This document shows, in pieces, positions 47,617-62,600 of a stretch of 64,000 bases of DNA; positions within the stretch are counted from its first letter, which is position 1, and each line of letters begins with the position of its first letter. The translations under genes were made by a program, and so were the position numbers. Source of the stretch: Bugula neritina (lineage: Eukaryota > Bryozoa > Gymnolaemata > Cheilostomatida > Bugulidae). The stretch spans positions 17,789,875 through 17,853,874 of the forward strand of contig OZ037768.1 of NCBI GenBank assembly GCA_964035545.1. The letters are read 5' to 3'. The notes under the pieces were generated by a model. That model was not told where the DNA came from and searched no databases. It saw nothing but the letters and a program-made list of their open reading frames with translations.

Positions 47617-50600
47617 GTAAAACGCTACTCTGTAGCAACCATACACTATACTATACTACTATACAGCAGCCGTACACTATACTATACTACTATACAACAA
47701 CCATACACTATACTATACTATTATACAGCAACCATACACTATACTATACTACTATACAGCAACCATACACTATACTATACTATTATACAGCAACCATACA
47801 CTATACTATACTACTATACAGCAACCATACACTATACTATACTATTATACAGCAACCATACACTATACTATACTACTCTGTAGCAACCATACACTATACT
47901 ATACTACTATACAGCAACCATACACTATACTATACTACTATACAGCAACCATACACTATACTATACTACTATACAGCAACCATACACTATACTATACTAT
48001 TATACAGCAACCATACACTATACTACACTACTATACAGCAACCATACACTATACTATACTATACTACTATACAGCAACCATACACTATACTACACTACTA
48101 TACTATGCTACTATGCAATAACTAAAGTATATTGCTATACATCAGTTCACAATTTGATGAAACTACTCAGAGTTTTCCTATGCTGAAATATTTATTTTAG
48201 TAGTTGACCAATTGGTCTGATCAAATGGAAGTTAGGAGTTTGTCTGAAAATATAAAGGCTTTTACTCTTGCATATCATTTCAATATTTTAAATAGGCTCA
48301 TGAAGTCTCACTAGTATACTTTATAGTAAGTCATGACTCATTTTACACGATATTATGACTGCGTATCTGTAGTATGTAATCAGACAAAGTCAAGCTAAAA
48401 TCAAGCTTTTAATGGGACAAACTTCCCATTCATTGTTTTAAAAAACATCACTAAAATGTTTTGGGTGAGTAGAAAGTCATGGAATATATGTGATATGATA
48501 AATAGGTAGAACACCTGTGCCAGCCATAGAAGTTGTAGTTGCTGAGGAAGTTGCCCCCTCTACCAATGGTATTTATGTTCCACTTGAGTGTTTATAATGC
48601 ATTGTGCTGCCTGCCATTAACTACTAATCCCCCTGCCATTTCAACAACACCTAACTGCAAGCTTATGAAGCGAGTCATGCTTTTGAAACAAAGATTAGCA
48701 CATAATATTCGTAAAGCTGACAATGCTAGGTAGTATAACACATTGAAAGAGAAGTGTTTACATGCTGCGCTCTAGTTGTATGATACTAATGCTGTCAGCA
48801 TCTATCAACAGCTGAAACTAATGTCTAATGCTGTTGCTATGTCTACTAACTTCAACAATAACACAGGAGTTTGTTGTGTTTGCAGTTAAAGCACCTTCTA
48901 ATGACAAAAGCGAAGTGCCAGCTTTGGTAGATCTTGATACACTTACAGGTACCAGATTCCATGAGCTTTGGTTGATTAGTGTGATTCAGATTTAAACATA
49001 TCTGATCGCCTTCTAAAATATTATTTGATGATTTGAATTTGGTTGTGTAAAATATGTGTGTTAAACAGTCAGTTGCTAACAAAATTATTCATTGAAGTTT
49101 TTATTTTATATTATTTTAGTTTTTGGCGTTCTTCTACGCAGAATTATTGTAGTTTAGTCAAAGAAAAGATGCTGTTAGCTTTAATCATGATTACATTACA
49201 ATTGCAAGGTGATTATGCATGTTAGATATTATTACTTGGTGAACTATTGTAGAGAAGAAAGTGAGATACGTTGTGGACTTTGACCCAGAAATTACAGAGA
49301 TCGTCACCGAGACCAAAATGATGGAGAATCTGGGTTTTTCTGTGCCAGAAATTGCCCGTAATGTTGCTCTTCAGGAAGACAAGTACATTCAGTATGTTGA
49401 TGGACTCAAAGTGATGCTGAAGAGATACCACACAGTTCTCCACTCTCTTGATCATTCTGAGGTGAGAATGTGTTAGCCAGTAGTGGATTTCTGGTTCCTA
49501 TATTATATTATGATACTGGAACTATGCTATTACTATATTATAATATTGCACTGGGACTATGCTATTATTTCTGTCAATTAGCCACTTGACTTTGTTTAAA
49601 CTATGAATATCAGTTTGCCACTTGGTTAACTACATTTTTGAAAATCCTAAATTCGTGCTAGTTGAAGAAATGATGAAATTAGCAATATGATAATTATGAT
49701 AATGAATAATGATGCACTTGATTGACAATTTTGCAGCTAAAACTCTAAGTTTATCTCAATTATAACATGTATTTAACAATTTTTCATTCAAGTGTGACTC
49801 AAAAATTTAATTGCCTAATTTTTGAAGTTGTTTAACGTACTATAAACTACAACCACCAGGCCTACTGTTTTTTTCTATGGTGTACACATCAACATTGCAG
49901 ACTCTGCTCCTGGAAGATCACCTGAAAGAGTTGAGACGGTGCATCAGGCCAGGAGCCACCCGACACAACTGGAGCACTCTCGGAGTCTTTGATTTCATTG
50001 CTAAATGCAACAACAACATTGGCAAATTCGAGTCTCTGGTGCACCAGATTCAGAAGAATGCGAATGACATCAAAGAGAGGCTCAACGCCATGGAGTCTAC
50101 TAACCTGTTTAGAGAGCCGGAGAAGAAATTTGACCAACTGCCAACATGCAAGGTATTGAACAGTATATGTATAACGTGTGAGCTCAATTTGCTCCACATA
50201 CTTTACCTATAGTCTTGTTAGCAGAGCAGATGCATCATTTCCTGTTCTAATACTACTAGCATCATATTCTCAACTAGACTCTGGCACTTTGTAGGAGCTG
50301 TTTGAGTACATCGAGCAGGAGCGTACCAAAGAGTATGAAAGCTTAGCCTTGAGGTATAAGGCAATTGGTCCTCTTCTCATCAAGATGGAGGGTCTGGTAA
50401 CACTTTCCAATAGTGGGAAGAATCCTAAGCTACAGCAGTATTATGCCCATTGGGAGAGGAAGATCTATCAGTCAATCACAACAGTACGTACTTCTATAAA
50501 GCAACAAATACTACTAATGTCTTTCAAATATAACAAATATTTAAATAAAATTTTCACTTGCAGGTTTGTTTATTTCATATTAGATTAAAAGCTGATGCAC

Positions 50601-53600
50601 ATTTGCTTGCTTGTTTTAAATTATATTAAAACATTACTTATATATAAACTTTACAAGTGAAGTAATAATTTTTATTGCAGATGATAATGAGAAACCTGAA
50701 GCATTTCGACGCCACAATATGTGGCAACAGGCCTCTCTTTCAGATTGACACTTTACTAGCAGCTCCGGATGTTGTGCTGAACCCAGCCGCTAACGATGTG
50801 TACAAAATGGCGTTGCAAAGTGTTCGTGACTGCGTGGAAGGGTACGAATTGTCTGTTATACCCGAGTACTATCTTTTAATACTAATATTAAGTATTTACA
50901 TGTAGTGTTTTTTTATTCATATTACCTCTTGGAAAAAAAAATTCAAATCTTTAGATCTATGTGTAATCTGAAGTATTTGATATTATTCAAGTTCTGCTGC
51001 GTTTCATGCTAAGATTGCTTTCTTATCTGAATGTTATCTTTTATATGATTCAAGAAGTTAAATAAACTCATTTTTTACCAGTAAACTATTTTACGTTGCC
51101 ATAGTCTTAGTATTTGTATATTGATTACCGTTGGTGTTTTAGGACAAAAGTATTTCCACGGTGGATGCACGGCACATGCATAGCGTGTCCTCCACAGAAA
51201 GTGGATGGCGAGGACGAACCGTATGTGTTCAGCTTCTTCACGGACATATCGGTGGATCCCGACGTCATCGAGCAAGTCCAGCATATTCAGACCAACGTGA
51301 AGACAACTCTCACTAATCTCACCAAGTACCTACAAAGATGGAAGAAGTTCAGACAAATCTGGATCTCTGATAAGGTATGCTTAGCAATCTTAAATCCAGT
51401 ACTTTGTAGCATAATTATTAGATATAGTGTACTTTTTTTCTAGAATAAGTTCTGGAATATAATTCGTTTTTATTCTCACACCTATGTAAGGGTTGTAATG
51501 CTCCATTATGATATTATGCATGCACGATTATACTGTAACCATTATTTACACATGTACTTTGAGATAAGCTAATCTCCAGCCTACTTTGATTCATTTATAC
51601 ACGTTTGATTATTTTGATTACGAAATAATTTTAATAACATGTATTTATTTTTGTAGCAAGTGAAAGCAGACAAATGGTTCAGCAAGGAACCCACTATTGT
51701 AAACTTTGACGATAAATTTCAACACTACCAGAAAATGACAGAAGACATAGAGAAGATGCCACTGACAAAGAACCAAGAGTGCATAACTCTACACATGAGC
51801 TCTTTGCAATTTGCTGTCAAAAACCATGTTGTGCAGTGGATTAACATTTACGGCAAGATACTTCACACTTCTGCCTCAACTAGTCTCTTCTCTCTCTCTG
51901 AGGAAATGCAGGTGAGTAATATAATGCGTGGTGTAATAGTTGGCAACATTCCGTACTGCATGTTTGCAATAGGCTTTAGTAACTATTATTAAGTATTGTC
52001 AAAATGTTTGAGTATTCATCAAATGTCCTACAAAGTTATATTACAATTAATGTAAGACAGTTTTAATTAGCTATTGTTATCTGTAGTAATTTTTACACAA
52101 AATAATTCTACTGAAACTTTAGGTTAGTGTCTCCAGTTAATTTCATCGATTATTTTATAAACTGATGTCTTTAGTAAATATGAGACGATAATAATTAGAA
52201 ATTGTTTGTAGAGAAGAGCAGAAGGTTTAACTCGAGTTCCAAGTACTCTTGAAGATCTCAAGTTTGTCCTTGGCACTATATCCGAAATTAAGACTTCCTC
52301 CCTTGATGTGGAAACTAGCATCAGAGACATGAGGGAAAGATACAGAGTGCTGGACCACTACAACCTTCCAGTATGTTGATTCAACACACATAATGTTACG
52401 CTAAATTTTATATCATATAGGCGTGCTTGTCAAGTTTTTTCAGTGCTTGCATAACGTATAGGGGAATAAGAATTGTGTATGGAGAATTGTTGAAAATTGG
52501 TTGTTTATTTTTTTCAACTTTGTACAGCATCTGCTGTTGGCATAGTTTATAGATACATATAATTTTTACATAAAATAAAAATGTTGAAAGAGCATTCATA
52601 TAATACAGAGCTTTGTGACGTCTTTACAGATTCCAGATGCTGAGCAACAGCTGGCTGACAATATATGGGCCAAGTGGGAAGATTTGGTGCTGGACAGTAA
52701 GAATGTTGATGCTAGCCTGGTAGTTGTAAAGAAGAAGTTTACGGAGATCACCACCGTTCAGATCGGAGACTTTGGTGCTGAAGTGCAGAAGTTTCAAGAC
52801 AAATTTAAGATGTATGGTCCAGGTGCTATTGGCAGAGATTTAGATAAAGGTATGACAGATCTGCTTTTTAAAACTCCATAATACTTTTTTTGTTTTATCA
52901 AATTTAATTAACATGATTGTTAATATATTTGTATAATATTATGTATAGGCATGGAGTTGATGAAGCAGTACAAGGAAGAACTGAGCAAGTACGAGAGTGA
53001 GCAGAGAGAGCTCACAAATGCCGAGAAGTTGTTTGATCTTCCAATAACTCAATACCCTGAACTGTTGGCTGCTCAGAAGGAAATGAAAGCATTGGAACAA
53101 ATCTATCAAATCTATGATGAGCAGAAGGTTAATAGCCATTCAATTTATTGCATTGCTCATTTTTCCTTTAAAATAGTTTTTGTACTTGAAGTGCACCTAT
53201 AATTTTTTCTTACTTGATTTTACAGAGGTTTTTAATTTACCTATGAGATGTACACTATATTCACCATAATATTTGCTTAAAACAAGATTATTCTTATAGA
53301 AAGCAAGAGAGCAGTGGTCAGAAACTCTCTGGGCTAACCTCAACGTCAATGTTCTGCAAGATGGAATAGAAAGCTACATGAAGAACCTGAGGCGGCTGCC
53401 GCGAGACGTCAAGAACCTGCCTGTAGCTCGTATGCTTGACGAAATCATGAAAGAGTTTCGGGACTCTTTGCCGCTGTTCATGGATCTGAAACATGAGGCT
53501 CTGCGAACCAGACATTGGAATGAACTGATGAAAAAGACTGGACAATCCTTTGAAATGAACCCTGACACATTTACATTGGCTAACATCTTCGCTATGGAGC

Positions 53601-56600
53601 TCAACAGATATAGCGAGACCATTGGAGAGATTGTGACTGCAGCTACAAAAGAACTCAGCATTGAGAAGGTAACTTTTTACAATCTTTATTGTGTAGCTAT
53701 CTGTTGCAATATATTGGTGAGGGATTAGGTAAAATACTGTAGAAAAGTTGTTCATGACTAGAGTACGCGGTTGCCATCTTGTTACTGTAAAATTTACACA
53801 TTTATAAGAAATTTTTGAACAGTCATCTAATGCTCGTTAAGCACAATGTACCTACATGTAGTCTCTGTTTTTCTTTACTTTTTGGAGTAGCACTCAAATT
53901 ATATGAGTTTATATTGATAAAATTGGGTAAAATTTTTATACTAACTTGTAAAGTAGGAAAGAATTGTTGGGCTAAAAAGTAGTAAAACTGCTTTTTTATT
54001 GAATTTATTTTTACTGGGCTATTTTTAATGACTAGGGAGTTAAAGAGGTGGAAGAAACTTGGCAGTCGATGAAGTTTAATGTAGTAAAATACACCAAAGG
54101 AACGTCTGACAGAGGGTTTATTCTCGGAGCGGTTGATGAGATTTTGCAGACCCTTGATGACAACGCCATGAATCTTCAATCAATGTCAGCATCTCGTTTT
54201 ATTGGTCCTTTCATGAATTCTGTGCAAAACTGGGAGAAGAGTCTCTCACTGATCAGTGAAGTGCTGGATGTAAGTTTCAATACCAACTTTTTGATCTCCA
54301 GGTTTTGCTGTTGAATATACTTCTTGATCTCCCGGCTTTACTGTTGGAATATGCTAGAAAGGTGATGCTTATATCTTTGTACTGGACAGGTGTGGATGTT
54401 GGTGCAGAGGAAGTGGATGTATCTGGAGGGAATATTCATAGGAGGAGATATCAGATCTCAACTACCTGAGGAGGCCAAGAAGTTTGACCAGATTGACAAG
54501 ACGTTCAGGACCATAATGAATGAAACATTCAAACAGCCCAACATTAAACTAGGTCTGTAGTACGTGTGTTTACAAGATAAATATTTTAAGAAAATAGAAG
54601 TTCCAGTAAATATACTACACGTATTTTAGTAGCTATATTTGTTCAAGCAACATTATAATCATTTTGATTTTGTATTTTAGCTTGTCACGCAAACAATCGT
54701 CTCTTGGATCTTGAACACATCAGTGAAGGTCTGGAAAAGTGTCAGAAGTCGCTAAATGATTACCTGGACTCGAAGCGTAACGCTTTCCCTCGTTTCTTCT
54801 TCATATCAGATGACGAGTTGCTGAGTATTCTGGGTAGCAGTGACCCCGAGTGTGTGCAGGAGCATATGATAAAGGTAAATTCTTTATTTTACTCAACTAC
54901 AGCTTATACATGTCAGCAAGTTTAGTCATTTTGCATTTTCTCATAATTGTAACTAAGGTTTGTGATCCTTGAGTAAATAAGACCAAGTTACTTTATAGAA
55001 AGTATAATTTTTTATATTTGAATAAATAAGCAAATATAAAATGTTTAGCCATTTAATATACTGCTAATGCTAATTTATGCACTAGGGGATTGGTCTGGAA
55101 TATCATTTTTACTGTAGATTTACTTTAAGAATAATATTTTGAAAAATTGTAAAAGTACTAAATTTGTTTAATTTTTGTGATTTGCAGATGTTCGACAACA
55201 TTGCTGCTCTAAAATTCTCTAAGAATCAAGCCAACAATGAAGTCACAGCTCTTGGCATGATCTCAGCTGAGAAGGAAGAGATGGAATACAGAGCTACTGT
55301 AGCTGCAGAAGGACGAGTTGAGGATTGGATGACAGAAGTGTTGAATGAAATGAGACGCACTAATAGGCTGATTACCAAGGAGGCTATTTTCTACTACTGT
55401 GCAAATAACAAGACAAGGTAAGGCAACTCTGATAGAATTTTATAAATTTTAGTTGAGGATTTCCTGATTTACCAGCTATATTTTTGATGTACTGCAAGTC
55501 ATATTGAAAACATAATCTGTTTATAATTATAAATAGCGCAATGCAAATGGTAAAAAACAGTCTACATTGAAATGCTGTAACCCCTGTACATATGTATTTG
55601 TATTACTTTAGAGTCGAATGGATGAAAATGTACCAAGGTATGGTGGCGCTGGCTGGTAATCAGATTTGGTGGACGTGGGAAGTGGAAGATGTCTTTCACA
55701 AAGCCAAGAAAGGCGGGAAGACGGCTATGAAGGTGCGTGTGTGTGTTTATTATCGCCGTGTATAGGCAGATGTGCTGTTTCTATATTTACAATGATACTG
55801 AGTTATAGGCTATTATGCTGATAGTATAGTATGGTTCTCAGAACTGCACTGATTGCATATGGTAGCAATGGAGTTGAAGTGTTTGTTTTCTGCTAGGATT
55901 ATGCTAAGAAGCTGCACAAGCAGATTGGAGATCTGGTAGTGGAGGTGAGATCCCCTCTCAGCAAGAATGACAGAGCGAAGTTCAACTCTGTACTCATCAT
56001 TGATGTACACGCTCGTGATATAATCGACTCTTTCGTACGAGACAGGTGAGAAATATATTGTTAGTGGTTGTGGTTTCACATCTAATTGCTCGAGTTCAGA
56101 GTCTTTTGGCGCATTTGCAAATACTCTTTGTTTGAATAAAAAAGCTTTATTAGAAAAAATTTAAATTCTATTTGTACAGTCATATGATAGATAGCCTGCA
56201 AATGACATTGGTCTGCAAATGATGTATTGATGCATTGCCCAACGTTTGATTTAGGTGCAAAAAAAGTTTTTTCTATATTCTAAGCTCTTTATTTTTCCTT
56301 ATAAATTCTGGTTTGGGACGCAGATTGAAATTCATGCAAGTTCACATAACTTCTTTTGCTACATTTTTCATCTAAAACATAGGCTTTTCCCAATTTCTCT
56401 ACTGCTGCACCTACCTTTAACATTCTGAACAATTATTTTAGTATTCTGAATGAGCGTGAGTTTGAGTGGGAGAGTCAGCTGAGGTTCTACTGGGACAAGG
56501 AGCCAGACGAGCTGATGGTGAGACAATGCACTGGCACCTTCGGCTACGGGTATGAGTACATGGGACTCAATGGCCGTCTGGTCATCACACCTCTTACCGA

Positions 56601-59600
56601 CAGAATCTACCTCACCTTAACCCAGGCTCTGAGTATGCAGCTGGGTGGTGCACCTGCCGGACCCGCTGGTACTGGTAAAACTGAAACTACAAAGGATTTG
56701 GCTAAGGCTCTTGGTCTTCTCTGTGTTGTCACCAACTGTGGAGAGGGCATGGATTACAAAGTAAGAAGTGCTTATGGTGTTTAGCTGATATACTATTCTT
56801 ATAACTTCCTATATACATGCTGCAAATTAATGTAGGTGCTAAACAGAACATAAATGTTCTCCTAACTTGGACTTATATTACTGTAGGCCGTAGGAAAGAT
56901 ATTTTCTGGACTGTGTCAGTGTGGAGCCTGGGGCTGTTTTGATGAGTTCAACAGAATTGACGTATCTGTGTTGTCTGTCATCTCCACACAGCTGAGCACC
57001 ATACGACAGGCTCTCATCATGGAGCTCACCAGATTTCACGTGCGCTACTAAATGTCTATATCTCTATTCAGTGGCCCTCACTTTCTATAACTAAGATTAT
57101 ATATGACTTCAACATTTGTTAGTCTGTTCTTAAAGTAATGGAATAGTTCATTTTAAATTAGAAAATGTTGAAGAACTTTTTCAATGAGTTAGTTTATTAT
57201 TTCAGTTTGAGGGGCAGGAGATAGCCATCGACAACCGTATGGGTATTTTCATCACAATGAACCCAGGTTATGCTGGACGTACTGAACTGCCGGAGTCTGT
57301 GAAAGCTCTCTTCAGACCTGTAGTAGTAATTGTACCTGACTTGCAGCAGATCTGTGAGATTATGTTGTTCTCTGAGGGCTTCCTCATGGCTAAGGTTAGT
57401 ACTGAATCTATGAGAAATGTGTTACTGTTTTGAGGACAGCCGACTACAACCGCTACACCATAACTTTTGTAAACTATACGTACTACGACTGAAAGTATGT
57501 AAGCAGGCTGAAAGCTGTACAACATTATTTTCAAGAAGCATATTGAAATATATATTAAAAGACCAGCTTTCAGCCATAAGATAAAATGACTATCATTGAG
57601 TGAAGTCTAATGAGATTGATTTTACTTTTGCAATGGTCATTTTGTTGAATGACAAAGAGCCTGAATGTTTCATAAAAATGTTAATGTCCTTCTTAATGTA
57701 AGTTATATGGTGAAAATAGGCCTAATTATCCTTAATTAAATATATTTGACTTAATTCCTCATAAGTCTACCTTAGGCAAGTAACTCGCAAACATACTGTT
57801 TATAGATATTGGCCAAGAAGATGACTGTGTTGTACAAGTTGGCCAAAGAACAGCTCTCCAAACAATACCATTATGACTTTGGTCTCAGAGCTCTTAAATC
57901 TGTCCTCGTTATGGCTGGAGAACTCAAACGAGGTACATTGTTGTTAAAGTGATATCTGAAGGAGGTTTGAACCATCGTGTTGTGCTCACACTTTAAAATT
58001 CAAGACCACTGAGTATTTTATGCTAAGCTCTTGTTGTTTGAGAACACTTCATAGTTTCTATAAACTGATAAACTCATTGTGCTGCAGAATTGTTATTTGT
58101 AATAATAGGGTTTGTTCTAACTATTCAAGTGTAATAAGTAGTTTCTCAAAGTCCTTATGCTATCTGTCTCCTAAGGTTCCCCTGATCTGCCCGAGGACGT
58201 GGTGCTGATGAGAGCTCTAAGAGATATGAATCTGCCGAAGTTTGTGTTTGAGGATGTTCCACTCTTCCTGGGACTGATCCAGGATCTGTTCCCCGGCCTG
58301 GACTGCCCTCGAGTCAGATACCCTGACTTCAATGATGCTGTCGAGGCTGTCATCCAGGAGAATGGCTACGTGGAACTTGCAGATCAAGTAGGTTCTTTAT
58401 TGAAATTTTTAAACATTCAAAGTTAATGTTTTTTGTTTACATAAACACAATGTTGTCTTATAAAACTTAAATTATTTAATACACTAGAACCCTAACTGTG
58501 TCAGAATGTATCATATATATTTTGTATAATTATTATATCATTCACTAGATCTAACTGAGCCTTATAAGCTAACTTGTCGGTTGGTTTTCTTAGTAAAGCC
58601 ATAGGCGTTTATACAACATTTTAGGCAGTCAGATAGTAAATGCTATTAATTGCCATATCTTGAACTATTTTACAGGTGGACAAAGTGGTGCAGCTGTATG
58701 AGACAATGATGACGAGACATACGACCATGGTTGTTGGGCCAACTGGGGGAGGTAAATCTGTGGTCATCAACACTCTTGCTCAAGCTCAAATTAAACTTGG
58801 GTGTCAAACCAAACTCTACACTATCAACCCTAAAGACAGGAGTGTTATTGAGCTGTATGGTAAGTCTTGGTATTGCGCACGATTTAGTCATGGCTAGTAA
58901 TTTCTTGATCATAGTCTTTTCTTGGAGATATGTAAGGTTTAATCATTTTAATTTTATTCACAGGTATTCTTGACCCAGCCACGCGTGATTGGACGGATGG
59001 TCTATTGTCAAATATCTTCAGAGAAATCAACAAACCAACTGATAAAAATGAGAGGAAATACATTGTATTTGATGGAGATGTAGATGCATTGTGGGTGGAG
59101 AATATGAACTCCGTGATGGATGACAATCGTCTGCTGACACTTGCCAATGGCGAACGTATCCGTCTGCAGAAACATTGTGCTCTTCTCTTTGAGGTTGGTA
59201 TTGATATCTTTTGGTCAATAAGTTTTCTTGTAGACATCACCATATCACTATTTAGTATTTAACAATTAATTTCTTGAATTATCTTTATAGGTGTTTGACC
59301 TACAATATGCGTCACCCGCCACTGTGTCTCGCTGTGGTATGGTTTATGTGGATCCTAAGAACTTGGGCTATGAACCTTTCTGGAAGAAGTGGCTCAACAC
59401 TCGTAATAACAAACAGGAAAAAGAGTGGCTGAGCCAGCTGTATGACAAGTACGTCATATCCTGCATTGACATGATCATTGAGGGCGTTGTGGACGGCAAA
59501 CAGGGAGAGAAGATGAAAACCATTACTCCTCTAACAAATCTGAACTTGGTATGCAAGACATGATGTATCTGTTAGATAGAAAGTAATAATAATAGATGAG

Positions 59601-62600
59601 AAATTAGATTACATTATTTATTCCAGTCTTGTGTAGATTGAGTTTTTCTCATGTGTACAACTCTGATTATAGGTAACTCAGTTGGCTAATATGCTCAATG
59701 CTCTGTTGGTAAAAGAGCAGGCGGAATTTGAACATCTGCATGCCTTGTTCTTACAATGTCTGTACTGGTCAGCTGGTGGGGCTCTGCTGGAAGATGGTAA
59801 AGTCAAGTTTGATAACTACATCAAGTACATGTGCGGACTTACCCAAGTCGGTGGAAAACGCGCTGGCCCAGGTGATTATATTGCATTACTCTGTAATGTT
59901 GTATGAACTGCAAATGCTTTGCTAAACATTAGTGATTTAAAATTTTACCCCAATGAATGGTTTGTTTTTTATTATTCTTTGCAGACAGCTTGATGCTTAC
60001 TGTTTCTTATTCACAGTATATAACAGTAATAGAAATGAGTTGGTGTAAATTGACTTTATATTTGTGAAAGGAAATTTGAGGATCAGAAATTCGTTCTATT
60101 TCTTTCTTAGTATTTTGTGACTATCTGTATGTCTTCTGAGTCTAATACTGGTTGCATATATTGCAGGTGAGATACCAGATGACAGTTCCCTGTATGAATA
60201 CTTCTGGGATACAGAAGCTTTAGAATGGGTAGCTTGGAAGGATAAAGTACCACAGTACATCCACGATCCTGAAAAACGCTTCCCCGAGATTTTAGTCCCT
60301 ACTGTGGACACCGTGAGAACAACATGGCTGATAGAGAACCAAGTTCGTATCAAGAGACCCGCACTGCTAGTTGGTGAGACTGGCACCAGCAAATCAGCCA
60401 CCACACAGAACTTTTTGAGAGGTAAAGTATTTGTAGTCGTGTTTCATCCAGTGTAAAATATGTATTTTGCAGTTTCTCTGAGGGTTCATGGAGTAAAAAT
60501 CGGCCATAACTTGATGAAGTCGCATATTCAATAATTTTGTGATCACATCTGTAATATTGGTTATAAATTATATTTCCGATACAGGATTGGATAAGGAAGC
60601 ATACCTGTTGCTACTTGTCAACTTCTCATCTCGAACCACCTCCATGGATGTGCAGAGAAACTTGGAAGCCAATGTTGAAAAGAGAACAAAAGATACATAC
60701 GGACCTCCCCCTGGCAAACGTCTGCTGATATTTGTTGATGACATGAACATGCCTCAAGTGGACACGTATGGAACACAGCAGCCTATTGCTCTGCTCAAGT
60801 TGCTCTTGGAGAGAGGAGGTATTTATGATCGTGGAAAAGATTTGAACTGGAAAAATTTGAAAGACATCGGATATCTTGCTGCTATGGGTAGAGCTGGAGG
60901 TGGAAGGAATGAGACTGATCCCAGATTCATCTCACTCTTTTCTGTGTTCAACATGACATTCCCATCAGAAGAGTCTCTCTTCCTCATTTACAACTCTATA
61001 CTGAAAGGACATCTCCAGCCCTTTGAGAAAGCACTTAAAGGTAGTTTATTTATTGTAATAGTTTATTTATCTCTTAGCTATTATGTGGTCTAGGGGTTAG
61101 AGCGTTTGCCTAGTAAGCACAAAGTCATAGGTTCAAGCCCGACAAAGGTTATTGGTGATGTTAGGAAGCGCATCCAGTCGTAATTGCTCCTGTGCCCATC
61201 TATATAAGTCCTAAGCCCGATTTAACAGAAAACCCCTTCCATCAGGGATTTTTTTATTACGTTAATTAAGTATGACCCTAATATCACACAACTCCTGGTA
61301 ATGTAGTTTTCAACATAATTACTTTATAGACATGACAACAGAGTTAACTAGGACTACAATGGAGCTTTATAAGCAGATAGTCCGAGACATGCCGCCTACT
61401 CCTAGCAAGTTTCACTACATCTTCAACCTGCGAGACCTGAGCAGAATTTACAATGGCCTGTGTTTGAGCACTCCTGACAGGTTTAAGACACCCCAGCAGT
61501 TTGTCAGACTTTGGTACAATGAAGTCAGTCGTGTTATCTGTGACAGACTCATCAGCTCAGCTGATAAGGAACACGTGCATGTGAGTGTGGGAGTTGTCTT
61601 ACTCTTTCTTTTCTATGCATAATCTGAGTTAATCAAACTAAGAAGAAAAGAATTGATTATGTAGACATGATTTCATGGCTTTAACTTACAGGGTTTTCAC
61701 TTTTTTACATCATTGAAAAGTTTATGAATTGTATTGTAAAAATATATTTTTAATATAAAAAGAAAAAACTCCAAAATTGATATTCTTGTGGGCATCATTC
61801 AACTTCTAATTTTCTGATGCATTGTATGCTTGACAGAATCAATGTAACGTAAACTTGCTAATGATGTAGAGGAAGTTTATTTTGTATGAAAATATATTAG
61901 TTGTATTTAAATCAATATTTGTTTTAAATATAAAATTGTAGGGGCTAATTAAAGCCTTGCTGGATGAGAACTTTGCTAAGGACACAGAGTTTGCCATGAA
62001 GGAGCCTATACTGTATGGTGATTACAGAAATGCTCTTGAAGAGTCAGAACCAAGGCTATATGAAGATTTGCAGGATTATGATGCTACTAAGGCTTTGTTT
62101 ACGGAGGTTAGTGTTTTAGCATGTGATATTGTAAATTGGATCTTTACTATGTTGATTATTCTATCTTTTTGACAATACATTTAGTACAAATAGACAAAAA
62201 AAATTATCATGTATTTTAAAATATGGCAATGGAATGTTATTAAAACCAGCTAGATGCTATAACCTGTGTACAATCAAGATGTATATCATTCATACTATGG
62301 GCATACAATACGCGGCTCTCTACTAATCTTTACAGGCTTTTTAATAAGAATTTTATATTATAAGGTTTGATGGTTATATATACATGAAACGTTTTGCATT
62401 GCAGATTTTGAGTGAATATAATGATAGAAACACGCCTATGAACCTTGTTCTTTTTGATGATGCCCTGGAACATCTTACAAGGATACACAGAGTAATCAGA
62501 ATGGATCAAGGTCATGCTCTACTTGTCGGCGTTGGTGGCAGCGGTAAACAGGTGTGTGTTTAACCAGAAAGGTGTGCAGATTAAACTTTGTGGAAATAAA

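Noticed and set aside
47634-48112. Regular ~31-bp repeats resembling a CRISPR array
   Set aside because: Units are contiguous without unique spacers and lie in an animal intron; a satellite.
53318-53755. 145- and 95-codon minus-strand open frames
   Set aside because: Antisense of a DNAH10 exon whose plus-strand translation matches the dynein linker region.
61083-61155. tRNA-Thr(AGT) gene
   Set aside because: Boxes A and B are present, but anticodon and T stems mispair and there is no matching acceptor stem; better explained as a tRNA-derived SINE head.
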